Positions 36,207 through 43,277 of a stretch of DNA of 44,572 nucleotides are shown here, one piece after another. Position numbers and translations under genes: made by a program. How positions within the stretch are numbered: the first letter of the stretch is position 1; each line of letters begins with the position of its first letter. Under the pieces are notes generated by a model, which made no database searches, had not been told where the DNA came from, and saw only the letters and a list, made by a program, of their open reading frames with translations. The stretch lies in contig PGYS01000007.1 of the NCBI GenBank assembly GCA_002839795.1, positions 1-44,572 of the forward strand, in the 5' to 3' direction. Origin of the DNA: Ignavibacteriae bacterium HGW-Ignavibacteriae-3 (lineage in GTDB: Bacteria > Bacteroidota > Ignavibacteria > Ignavibacteriales > Melioribacteraceae).

Positions 36207-36887
36207 TTACCTGTTGTTAATAAGCAGAACGAATTCGCCTTTGAGATTTTTAGATTCTACAATTTTAAGAATTTCTGAGGCTTTACCCCTGTAAAATTTT
36301 TCGGAAGGAAGTGTGAGGTCGAATGCAACGACTGTCTGACAGGATGAACCGAATATTTTAGAAATGTCGGTTAAAATTGCTTTTAACCTGTATGGGGTTT
36401 CCATTAATACGATCAGCTCTTTTATATTTTTTAATTTAGACAGTTCGGTTTTGCGCAGCTCTTTTTTGGGAGAGAGCCATCCGGCATAATAGAATCTATC
36501 AAGATTAAATCCGGATCCCACTAAGGCAGGCATCAGAGAACTGGCGCCGGGAACCGGTACTACCTCAACATTTGTGTTAATACACATCTGCACAAGAAGA
36601 TGTCCCGGATCGGAAAAAAGGGGAGTGCCGCAATCAGAGATTAAAGCCGCTGATTTTCCGGAAGAGATTATTTCGAAAAGTTCGCGGGATGATTCCTCCC
36701 GGTTGTGCTCATTTAGAGAGAACAGTTCTTTTTCAATTTTAAATCGGGATAATAGGCGGCGGGCTTCTTTAAATTCCTCGCAGATAATAAAATCAACTGT
36801 TTTGAGAATCTCCAAAGCCCTGAGAGTTATATCTTCGTAGTTACCAATCGGTGTTGAAACTATGTATAGTCTATTCTGATTTGTCAT
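36207..36887 (-). CDS. rsmI: 16S rRNA (cytidine-1402-2'-O)-methyltransferase RsmI
   Basis: A 226-residue SAM-dependent methyltransferase of the tetrapyrrole-methylase fold that modifies C1402 of 16S rRNA. Family motifs: LYIVSTPIGNYEDITLRALE, ICEEFKEARRLL, SLNEHNREE, AALISDCGTPLFSDPG and VPVPGASSLMPALVGSGF. It is shorter than the E. coli enzyme (286) because the C-terminal extension is absent; the catalytic fold is complete. Its ATG lies inside a 25-nt palindrome and overlaps the GIY-YIG stop codon (ATGA), so the two may be translationally coupled. Confidence 0.93.
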   Translation of the reverse strand: MTNQNRLYIVSTPIGNYEDITLRALEILKTVDFIICEEFKEARRLLSRFKIEKELFSLNEHNREESSRELFEIISSGKSAALISDCGTPLFSDPGHLLVQMCINTNVEVVPVPGASSLMPALVGSGFNLDRFYYAGWLSPKKELRKTELSKLKNIKELIVLMETPYRLKAILTDISKIFGSSCQTVVAFDLTLPSEKFYRGKASEILKIVESKNLKGEFVLLINNR

Positions 36888-36907
36888 GCTGAACTCGTTT
36901 CAGCATC
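36883..36907 (+). repeat. REP-like 25-nt palindrome, left copy
   Basis: The pattern is GTCA(N4)GAACTYGTTTC(N4)TC with stem ATGCTGAA (36886-36893) against TTCAGCAT (36899-36906) and loop CTCGT. It is the mirror-oriented partner of the copy at 37199-37223. On the minus strand it encodes the last residues and stop of the GIY-YIG protein and contains the ATG of rsmI. Confidence 0.85.
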
Positions 36908-37192
36908 TAAATACCATTCTTTTGCTAAATCAATCCATTCCGGGTTCTGAGTCTCTATCAAGTTTATTTTCCATTGTCTGTGCCAATTTTTTAATTGTTT
37001 TTCTCTTCGGATGGCGGAATTAATGTCATTTGAAGTTTCAAAAAAAATGAGTTTATGAAGTTTATATCTCTTAGTAAAACCATCGATCAATTCCATCTTA
37101 TGCTCATAAACGCGTCTTTTTAAATCATTGGTGACGCCGATGTAAAGAGTTCTTGAATTATTAGTCATTATATAAACGTAATAATTTTTCAT
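36884..37192 (-). CDS. GIY-YIG domain endonuclease-like protein inside a palindrome-flanked cassette
   Basis: A 102-residue protein from ATG 37192 with a lone GIY-YIG domain: NYYVYIMTNNSRTLYIGVTNDLKRRVYEHK, then FFETSNDINSAIRREKQLKNWHRQWK. The GIY and YIG strands appear as VYI and YIG, the Arg follows in LKRRVYEHK and the catalytic Glu is expected in RREKQL. A TTG at 37225 would lengthen it, but the added residues only translate the flanking palindrome. The gene is bracketed by two inverted 25-nt palindromes, and its C-terminal residues DAETSSA are encoded by the left one. Such genes with flanking palindromes look like small mobile units. Confidence 0.88.
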   Translation of the reverse strand: MKNYYVYIMTNNSRTLYIGVTNDLKRRVYEHKMELIDGFTKRYKLHKLIFFETSNDINSAIRREKQLKNWHRQWKINLIETQNPEWIDLAKEWYLDAETSSA

Positions 37193-37198
37193 AATCAA

Positions 37199-37223
37199 GA
37201 CCCCGAAACAAGTTCGGGGTGAC
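37199..37223 (-). repeat. REP-like 25-nt palindrome, right copy
   Basis: Read on the minus strand it matches the left copy exactly in GTCA, GAACTYGTTTC and TC, while the four stem bases differ on both sides (CCCC/GGGG instead of TGCT/AGCA). The change on both arms keeps the stem paired, so the hairpin itself appears to be conserved. It begins six bases upstream of the GIY-YIG ATG. Confidence 0.85.
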
Positions 37224-37307
37224 AACGCAAACGATTAAATCTTTAGTATACTTTTAATTTTTTTACTGCAACGGCATTGAGAGTTTTTGTGTCTCTGTGT
37301 TTTGGTT

Positions 37308-38993
37308 CTAAAACGGATTTTTCAGTTCGTCTGCAAGTTTTGCAAGCTCAACAACTTTTTTCTGTCCGGTTTTTCTGTTTTTCAGCTCAACCTTGCCGTC
37401 TTTCAGATTCTTCTCGCCTACAATTACCTGCACGGGGAATCCAAGGAGATCCGCGTCATTAAATTTAAACCCGGCGCTTGCATCCAATCGATCATCGAAC
37501 AACACTTCGTATCCTTCGGCGATCAGATCGATATAAATACGCTCGCAATTTTCGGAAACCAATGCGTTTTTCATATTCAATCCTATCAGATGAATATCGA
37601 ACGGGCTGAGAGGTTCCTTCCACACTATACCTTTTTCATCATAATTCTGTTCTATAAAACAGGCAAACACACGATCGACTCCAATTCCGTAACTACCCAT
37701 AACCACTGGTTTCTCTTTTCCGTTTTCATCAAGAAAATTAACCCCAAGCGCTTCAGAATATTTTGTGCCGAGTTTGAAAATATGTCCAAGCTCAATTGCC
37801 TTAAAAACTTCGAGAAGTGAACCGCATCTCGTACATTTTTCGCCGCTCTCAGATGTCCGCAAATCAAAATACTCGATCTTAGGGACGTCGCGTTTTAAAT
37901 CCAGTCCGCCGATATGAAAATCATTTTTATTTGCCCCGCTGTATAAATTATTACCGTCTGCCAGAAGTGCATCGGCTAAAACTCTGTGAGGAAAACCGAT
38001 CGGGCCAATTGATCCTGCGTCCGCTCCGGAGATTTCTTTAAGCTCATCGGGATGAGCCGGTCTTACAACGCCTCCCAGCACTGATCCCAATTTTGTTTCA
38101 TTAACTTCATCGTTGCCGAGCATCAACACGAGTACCGGCTGGCCGTCATGAATATAAATTCTTGATTTGGCGGTTTCACTTTCGTCAATTTTTAAAAACT
38201 CGCACAGTTCATCTATCGATTTCACATCGGGTGTTGAGATATCATAAACTGCTTTGCTTTCTACATGATGTTTTGCGGGTTCGGCAACCGACTGAGCAAC
38301 TTCTGCGTTTGCGGCATATCCGCACTTTTCACAGTAGGCTACAGTATCTTCACCTGCGGAACTCTTAACCATGAATTCTTCCGATTTGCTTCCGCCCATT
38401 GCGCCGCTGGAAGCGCCTACTATAAAATAATTCAAGCCGCATCTGTCGAAAATTGCTCGGTACGCTTTATCGTGAAGCGCATATCCAACATCGAGCCCAT
38501 CGTTATCTTTATCAAGAGTATAAGCGTCTTTCATTATAAATTGTCTTCCGCGTATAACTCCGCTGCGGGGACGAGGTTCATTTCTGAATTTTGTTTGGAT
38601 TTGATACCAGATCTGCGGCATATCTTTATACGAAACTATGGAGCCTTTTGCATGATAAGCTACAATTTCTTCATGCGTCGGGGCTAAAACATAATCACGG
38701 TTCTTAATGTGAAATAAAATATCGCCGAAAGCCTCGACTCTTCCTGTCTGTTCCCAAATTTCTTTAGGGTTAAGTCCCGGAAAATGAAACTCCTGACCGC
38801 CGATTGCGTTCATTTCCTCGCGGATAATTTCCATGATCTGTCTTAACACTTTATATCCAAGCGGAAGCCATGTATAAATTCCGGCCGATACCTGCCGGAT
38901 TAATCCTGAACGGATCATTAAAATATGGCTGGGAATAGAAGCTTCAGCAGGAACTTCTTTTAATGTCGGTATAAATGATTTGCTTAGTCTCAT
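37308..38993 (-). CDS. proS: Prolyl-tRNA synthetase, bacterial type
   Basis: A 561-residue class II aminoacyl-tRNA synthetase. Motif 2/3 regions are visible (RNEPRPRSGVIRGRQFIMKDAYTLDKDNDGLD; VMGSYGIGVDRVFA). The inserted editing (INS/YbaK-like) domain lies between about residues 230 and 370, marking the bacterial long form, and the anticodon-binding domain is at the C-terminus (PFDIHLIGLNMKNALVSENCERIY). Length is close to E. coli ProS (572). The start is MRLSKSFIPTLKEVPAEA, exactly as in relatives. It is divergent from the lipoprotein gene at 39192. Confidence 0.97.
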   Translation of the reverse strand: MRLSKSFIPTLKEVPAEASIPSHILMIRSGLIRQVSAGIYTWLPLGYKVLRQIMEIIREEMNAIGGQEFHFPGLNPKEIWEQTGRVEAFGDILFHIKNRDYVLAPTHEEIVAYHAKGSIVSYKDMPQIWYQIQTKFRNEPRPRSGVIRGRQFIMKDAYTLDKDNDGLDVGYALHDKAYRAIFDRCGLNYFIVGASSGAMGGSKSEEFMVKSSAGEDTVAYCEKCGYAANAEVAQSVAEPAKHHVESKAVYDISTPDVKSIDELCEFLKIDESETAKSRIYIHDGQPVLVLMLGNDEVNETKLGSVLGGVVRPAHPDELKEISGADAGSIGPIGFPHRVLADALLADGNNLYSGANKNDFHIGGLDLKRDVPKIEYFDLRTSESGEKCTRCGSLLEVFKAIELGHIFKLGTKYSEALGVNFLDENGKEKPVVMGSYGIGVDRVFACFIEQNYDEKGIVWKEPLSPFDIHLIGLNMKNALVSENCERIYIDLIAEGYEVLFDDRLDASAGFKFNDADLLGFPVQVIVGEKNLKDGKVELKNRKTGQKKVVELAKLADELKNPF

Positions 38994-39092
38994 TAGTTGT
39001 ATGTTTTGTTATTAAATGATTGGCAAAGATAAGAAATGAATATGCGAATAGAAAAGAATGAAAACCGGGACCTCTGAATTTCTAAAAGATTC

Positions 39093-39129
39093 TTTATAAA
39101 CTAAATTATTGTTGTTGCAAGTTTATAAA
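39093..39129. promoter_or_regulatory. Perfect 10-bp inverted repeat upstream of the phase-variable gene
   Basis: Arms TTTATAAACT (39093-39102) and AGTTTATAAA (39120-39129) are perfect inverted copies separated by 17 bases. This lies between proS and the lipoprotein gene, about 60 bases before its ATG. It could be an operator for a dimeric regulator. The AT content makes chance matches likelier than usual. Confidence 0.4.
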
Positions 39130-39191
39130 AAATATTACACTTTACTCCGGGGAATTAAACTATCTATCCAACTAAACTCAAGGGGGTTCAT

Positions 39192-40365
39192 ATGAACCGA
39201 GTTATTTTTAAAAGCAGTTCATTCATTCATTCATTCATTTATAATTCTTGCTTTAATTTTTCTTTTTAATTCCTGTGCAGACAAAAAGCCCAGCGAGCCA
39301 GCCGAACTGCAGATGGAAACTACTTTGTCGAAATCCGTTAACACCAACTCAAGTGCAAGTTTCAGTGTAACCTCCGATTCAAATAAAATTAAGGATAAGG
39401 ATAAAGACGGAAAAAAAGGTGGAATTGGACCTTATCGCCTAGAATCGGGATGGAAATATGAAACAGAATATGTTTTTGACCGCTATGAAGCAAATGGTGA
39501 ATTTGGGATATGGCCTACAGAATATAGACAATATGCCGGTAGTTCGGGGAATCCCAATAGAATCACGAAGCTAAATGAATTGAAGTCAAAGTGGGGGTTT
39601 AACTATATTGCGGCGAACATTGGTGATGCACAGAATGTTACAGCAATAGTTAACGCAGGTTTTCCAATAACTTCGAACTACATGGCATTGGTTGATGCGA
39701 ACCAATCTGGATTAAATGCGATTATGAATATGCAATATGGTTCTTTTTGGTCTTATTATATTGATGAACCATATTCAAGAATTACTAATAGTCCACCACT
39801 CCCGAAAATAACTCAAGCACAATTTCAAAATGCACGAAATGTTTCGAAACAATATCATCCAAATTCAAATTTTATTTTTGGAGAAACCGATCAAGTTAAA
39901 GCTGGTTATTACACTGATAATCCCTATTTTCTTGCAGAGCAATACCACATAAACTACTATCCAACTAATGTAGATTTTGCAATGTGTGCTAAATATGATG
40001 ACTTATTAGGAAGAATCGATCAAAGAACATTATGGGATGGTTTTATAGCTAAGTACAGTAATAAATTCAAACCTTGGATATCTGCCGATGAAGATATAAA
40101 TGAGTTTAGAAATCTATTAGGTACTTGTAGAGACAATAATTTAGCCCCTTGGTTTTTTCAAGCGCAGGATGGGACTGATAATACCGACCAAATAATAGCC
40201 AGTTACTGCCAAGCCGCATGGTTAGAAGGTCTTTTAAGGAGGTATGATAAACTATTTTTAGTAACATATCGGTGTCTTCTTAATCATATTCATGATCCCA
40301 ATAATCCAGACAATTGTATTTGGGAAGAATATGATAGATCTTATCAAGGAACAGTCCAACGATAA
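39192..40365 (+). CDS. Putative phase-variable surface lipoprotein (out of frame as given)
   Basis: An ATG at 39192 with a strong AAGGGGG ribosome-binding site opens a frame that runs into TAA at 39267 after 25 codons because of the repeat tract at 39218-39237. The frame of the large downstream ORF (internal ATG at 39313) encodes, from about 39241, a hydrophobic stretch and lipobox (LFNSC, Cys at 39274) but has no start codon, as a TGA sits at 39193. Deleting one 4-base repeat joins the two into a 389-residue lipoprotein with Cys27. The mature part starts with a Ser/Thr- and Lys/Asp-rich linker (DKDKDGKKGG), then an unrecognised domain with possible TIM-barrel features (SYYIDEPYSR). A sequencing or assembly error is the alternative. 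Confidence 0.7.
39218..39237 (+). repeat. Simple sequence repeat (TTCA)5 in a signal-peptide coding region
   Basis: Five perfect tandem copies of TTCA, followed by a partial copy (TTT). The unit is not a multiple of three, so gain or loss of one copy shifts the reading frame of the lipoprotein gene. Four copies (or seven) give the complete in-frame signal peptide. Confidence 0.9.
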
Positions 40366-40461
40366 AATTAAATTTACATTCATCTTGTAGATAGAATTTT
40401 AAAATAATACGCTCATTTTTAGAGGCGGATTATTAAATATATAAATATGCTGGAGAATTAA

Positions 40462-41019
40462 ATGAAGAAAATATTGATAACTCTTTTAGTTTCTCTTGTC
40501 CCAATATTAGAAATTACAATCGGGCAGACAATAAAACTTGGGATTCGGATTGAGCCGGCTATGTTAATTTCCCAGACTCTAGATGAAAATTCTTTCAGCT
40601 TTACACCGTTCAGTTTTTATGCAAATGTTTTAGTTCAACCAATAGAATGGTTAAGTCTGGACGTTCGACCGGGTTATTTGATTGGAGAAGAATATCGCGG
40701 TTATGAATTGGGAGCTTTTGCTAGACTAAAAATATCCTCTTCAAAATTTTATATAATAACTGGCATAATTAATCATTCAAACACTGCTAGTAGCCATAAT
40801 GGCGGTGGCAGTTATGCCAAAGATATGTTATTCAAAAGCGTCGGCGTTGGATTTCAGAAGGATTCTAAATTGAGCTTTGATGTAATGTATTACTGGACAG
40901 GCGATAAAGATTATAAATATTCAAGACAAACAGATTTTCTCACCTACTCAAGAACTGTCAACACCCAAATGAATGCAATATTAAAAGTTGGTTTTAGTCT
41001 TGCTTGGGATATTTTATAA
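40462..41019 (+). CDS. Small secreted beta-barrel-like protein, paralogue 1
   Basis: A 185-residue protein with signal peptide (about residues 1-21, ending ITIGQ) and a GGAG site before the ATG. The mature part has alternating hydrophobic strands (IKLGIRIEPAMLIS, SFYANVLVQPIEWLSLDVRPGYL, GYELGAFARLKI, FKSVGVGFQKDSKLSFDVMYYW) and ends in LKVGFSLAWDIL, as a small outer-membrane barrel might. A loop with the pattern NHSN...HNGGGSY is shared with its neighbours. Paralogous to 41067-41630 and 42565-43053. Function unknown; no family recognised. Confidence 0.8.
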   Translation: MKKILITLLVSLVPILEITIGQTIKLGIRIEPAMLISQTLDENSFSFTPFSFYANVLVQPIEWLSLDVRPGYLIGEEYRGYELGAFARLKISSSKFYIITGIINHSNTASSHNGGGSYAKDMLFKSVGVGFQKDSKLSFDVMYYWTGDKDYKYSRQTDFLTYSRTVNTQMNAILKVGFSLAWDIL

Positions 41020-41066
41020 TTATTACAAAATATTGCTGTTTCAATTGCTATAGTGGGAATTATTGA

Positions 41067-41630
41067 ATGAAAAGAATAATAACAGTGATATTGCTTGTAG
41101 CTTTTGTTCCGACCGGGCGGTTTGCCTCGGCTCAGTCATTCAAAATCGGTCTGCGATATGAACCGGGAGTAATGTTTACATCGCAAAATTCCAGAAATGA
41201 AATAATTCCGGTTCTGTTTTGTTTATCTATCAATTTAATAGTCCAACCAAATGAATGGTTAAGTTTTATAGTTAGACCGGGATTTTTACTTGTCGATGAG
41301 CAATATTCTGGTTTTGAAATTGGGGGGTTCGTTAAATTAATGTTGTTCGATACAAAGTATTATTCAATTATCGGATTGAATAATCATTCTAATAAAGACA
41401 CAGGGCATAACACAAGCGGGAGTTATGGAAAAGAAATATTGTATAAGAGTATAGGCTTGGGATTTCAGGCTGATTCAAAATTTTGTATTGACATTTGTTA
41501 TTACTGGACAAGCGATAAGGAATATGCCTATTCTCGCATTCGAGACGGGTTAACCTACTCCAATATTGTGAGTAAACAAATGAATGGTATTCTAAAGTTA
41601 GGAATTGATTTGTCTTGGGATATTTTGTAA
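41067..41630 (+). CDS. Small secreted beta-barrel-like protein, paralogue 2
   Basis: A 187-residue protein with signal peptide (ending FASAQ) and GGGA before the ATG. It aligns along its whole length with paralogue 1: FKIGLRYEPGVMF, NLIVQPNEWLSFIVRPGFLL, GFEIGGFVKLML, YKSIGLGFQADSKFCIDICYYW, and the C-terminus LKLGIDLSWDIL. The loop reads NNHSNKDTGHNTSGSYGK. It starts 47 bases after paralogue 1, so the two are probably co-transcribed. Function unknown. Confidence 0.8.
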   Translation: MKRIITVILLVAFVPTGRFASAQSFKIGLRYEPGVMFTSQNSRNEIIPVLFCLSINLIVQPNEWLSFIVRPGFLLVDEQYSGFEIGGFVKLMLFDTKYYSIIGLNNHSNKDTGHNTSGSYGKEILYKSIGLGFQADSKFCIDICYYWTSDKEYAYSRIRDGLTYSNIVSKQMNGILKLGIDLSWDIL

Positions 41631-41633
41631 TCC

Positions 41634-41819
41634 ATGCCAAAGTTGGACATCTCTAATTGTATTAGATGGGGGTATCTAAGCAGAATTGAGAGAAAATGGA
41701 CTTATGTCTATGAATGTCAGCATCAAAACCCATGCGATTGCGATCCATATCATATTACTTCAGAATGGGTTATTGTTGATAAATATCCTACCTATGAAAC
41801 GAGAGTTAGAACTTATTAA
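41634..41819 (+). CDS. Hypothetical 61-residue Cys-containing protein
   Basis: An ORF that starts three bases after the stop of paralogue 2 and so could be translationally coupled to it. It has no signal peptide and no Shine-Dalgarno sequence. The product is aromatic-rich with a Cys cluster (ECQHQNPCDCDPYH) and beta-like alternation around it (RKWTYVYE, SEWVIVDKYPTYETRVRTY). It reads like protein rather than random sequence, but it has no recognisable family. It may be a fragment of a larger ancestral protein or a small real product. Confidence 0.4.
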   Translation: MPKLDISNCIRWGYLSRIERKWTYVYECQHQNPCDCDPYHITSEWVIVDKYPTYETRVRTY

Positions 41820-41836
41820 GATTGGAGGATGAAACA

Positions 41837-42409
41837 ATGTTGAGTATGAAATCCTTTTCGTTTTTTTATATTTTATTTCTTGCTCTACTTTTTTCTCAAA
41901 AAACAAATTTTGCGCAAGTACATTATTTTTCTTTTCACTACGAACCAATATGGACAAGTGTGAGTCGCCATTCGAATGATGTAGATTATTTCTTGCCAAT
42001 AAATTTAGGCATATCATATTCATATAAAATTTTCGATCGCTGGGGTTTAAGTCTTCGCGGTGGCTATATTCCACCATTCCAGCGATATTTTGGTGGATTG
42101 CAATATGGAGTATATCTTAAACATTACTGGAAGTATGGCTTAAATATTTTGAGTGGTATAAATAATAATTTATATACCAGCGGGAACCACGCCAACTCTG
42201 TATCAGTGAACAAAAAAAATTTTTTATATTTTGTTATTGGACTCGGATACATGACTGGAGCCTTTGATATTGAATTACAGTATCTTCCGCCATTAGCAAG
42301 GGAAATTGGTTATGAATTGATTAATGCACCAACGATAGAGGGATCGCATAGCCCGGTTTATATTAATGCTATGATCAAAGTAAGTATTGCATATTGTATT
42401 GAGTTATAA
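41837..42409 (+). CDS. Small secreted beta-barrel-like protein, divergent member
   Basis: 190 residues from ATG 41837, chosen because GGAGGA lies seven bases before it; a TTG at 41822 overlaps that site. A signal peptide ends NFAQ. The body has similar strands (FHYEPIWTSVS, LGISYSYKIFDRWGLSLRGGY, FGGLQYGVYLK, FVIGLGYMTGAFDIELQYLPP) and a loop with NNNLYTSGNHANS that echoes the NHSN loop of its neighbours, but it lacks the terminal DIL. More distant from the others; it may be a different barrel of similar type. Function unknown. Confidence 0.75.
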   Translation: MLSMKSFSFFYILFLALLFSQKTNFAQVHYFSFHYEPIWTSVSRHSNDVDYFLPINLGISYSYKIFDRWGLSLRGGYIPPFQRYFGGLQYGVYLKHYWKYGLNILSGINNNLYTSGNHANSVSVNKKNFLYFVIGLGYMTGAFDIELQYLPPLAREIGYELINAPTIEGSHSPVYINAMIKVSIAYCIEL

Positions 42410-42447
42410 TTTATTGCGAAAAAAAATATCTCTAATTTTCTGTATAT

Positions 42448-42472
42448 GGGCTGAGCAATCAGCCCTTATTTT
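42448..42472 (+). terminator. Rho-independent terminator after the barrel genes
   Basis: A 7-bp stem GGGCTGA/TCAGCCC (42448-42454 with 42459-42465) with a GCAA tetraloop, followed by TTATTTT. The 22 bases starting at 42451 recur after the next gene. Confidence 0.88.
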
Positions 42473-42564
42473 AAGATTATATGGAAGATGGATTCAATTG
42501 AATAAACTAGGATACTAAAAACTAAACTTTTTCATTACTATTAATCAATTCAACAGTTTGTAAA

Positions 42565-43053
42565 ATGAGAAAATCAATAGTTATTCTGCTGTTTTATACT
42601 TTTATACTGATAAGCAGGATTATGTTTGCTCAAACGCTAAAACTTGGCTTCAGTATTGAACCCTCATTTATATCTTATGAAAGAATGGATGGATCTTCAA
42701 TTTCATTCGTTCCATTTAGTGCGGACTTGAAAATATTAGTCGCTCCAATAAATTGGTTGAATATCGAAACACGTCCCGGAATATTTATCGGAAGCACTGA
42801 TTACATGTGGGTTGAATTGGGAGGATATGTGCGGTTTAATCTTCTTCCATCAAGATTTTACATTATCGCAGGTGTAAATGATCATATCAAAGGCGGGCAT
42901 GATGATCTGCTTTACAATGGGGTTGGAATTGGTTTTCAGAAGGACTCAAGATTAAGTTTTGATCTGATATATTATTGGAAGAATGGTGTAAGAGAAGACA
43001 AATTGAACGGAATACTTAAACTTGGTTTCGGTTTTTCAAAGGATATTTTATGA
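42565..43053 (+). CDS. Small secreted beta-barrel-like protein, paralogue 3
   Basis: A 162-residue protein with signal peptide (ending IMFAQ). It aligns well with paralogues 1 and 2: LKLGFSIEPSFIS, DLKILVAPINWLNIETRPGIFI, WVELGGYVRFNLL, YNGVGIGFQKDSRLSFDLIYYW and C-terminus LKLGFGFSKDIL. The conserved loop is shortened to NDHIKGGHDD. The gene is separated from the others by a terminator and flanked by a 22-bp direct repeat, so it may have arrived by duplication. Function unknown. Confidence 0.78.
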   Translation: MRKSIVILLFYTFILISRIMFAQTLKLGFSIEPSFISYERMDGSSISFVPFSADLKILVAPINWLNIETRPGIFIGSTDYMWVELGGYVRFNLLPSRFYIIAGVNDHIKGGHDDLLYNGVGIGFQKDSRLSFDLIYYWKNGVREDKLNGILKLGFGFSKDIL

Positions 43054-43167
43054 ACCAAAAAAATGAATTTACAAACTCTGTTTCAAGTACGGAAGAAAAA
43101 GTCAATTAAGAATCATGGAATTTTTTACCGCCGCAAGTTTAAGGTAAACTCGTAGTCAACTTCAGGT

Positions 43168-43190
43168 CTGAGCAATCAGCCCTTATTTTT
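43168..43190 (+). repeat. Second copy of the 22-bp terminator segment
   Basis: The segment beginning CTGAGCAATCAGCCC and running into TTATTTT matches 42451-42472. Here the GGG that completes the left arm is missing, so only a 4-bp stem remains and terminator function is doubtful. Coordinates may be off by one base. Confidence 0.7.
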
Positions 43191-43277
43191 CGTCTCGGCA
43201 ATCCAATAAAAGAATTTCAGACAAATCTTTTTCTGCTTATCTTTGAATATAAAAGTGAGTATTAAAAAGGAAAAACT

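Noticed and set aside
37193-37225. Longer GIY-YIG protein from TTG 37225
   Set aside because: The added residues are only the translation of the flanking palindrome, so ATG 37192 is preferred.
38265-38687. Long open frame on the plus strand inside proS (140 codons)
   Set aside because: It is antisense to well-conserved ProS codons, has no ribosome-binding site and its product shows no protein-like pattern.
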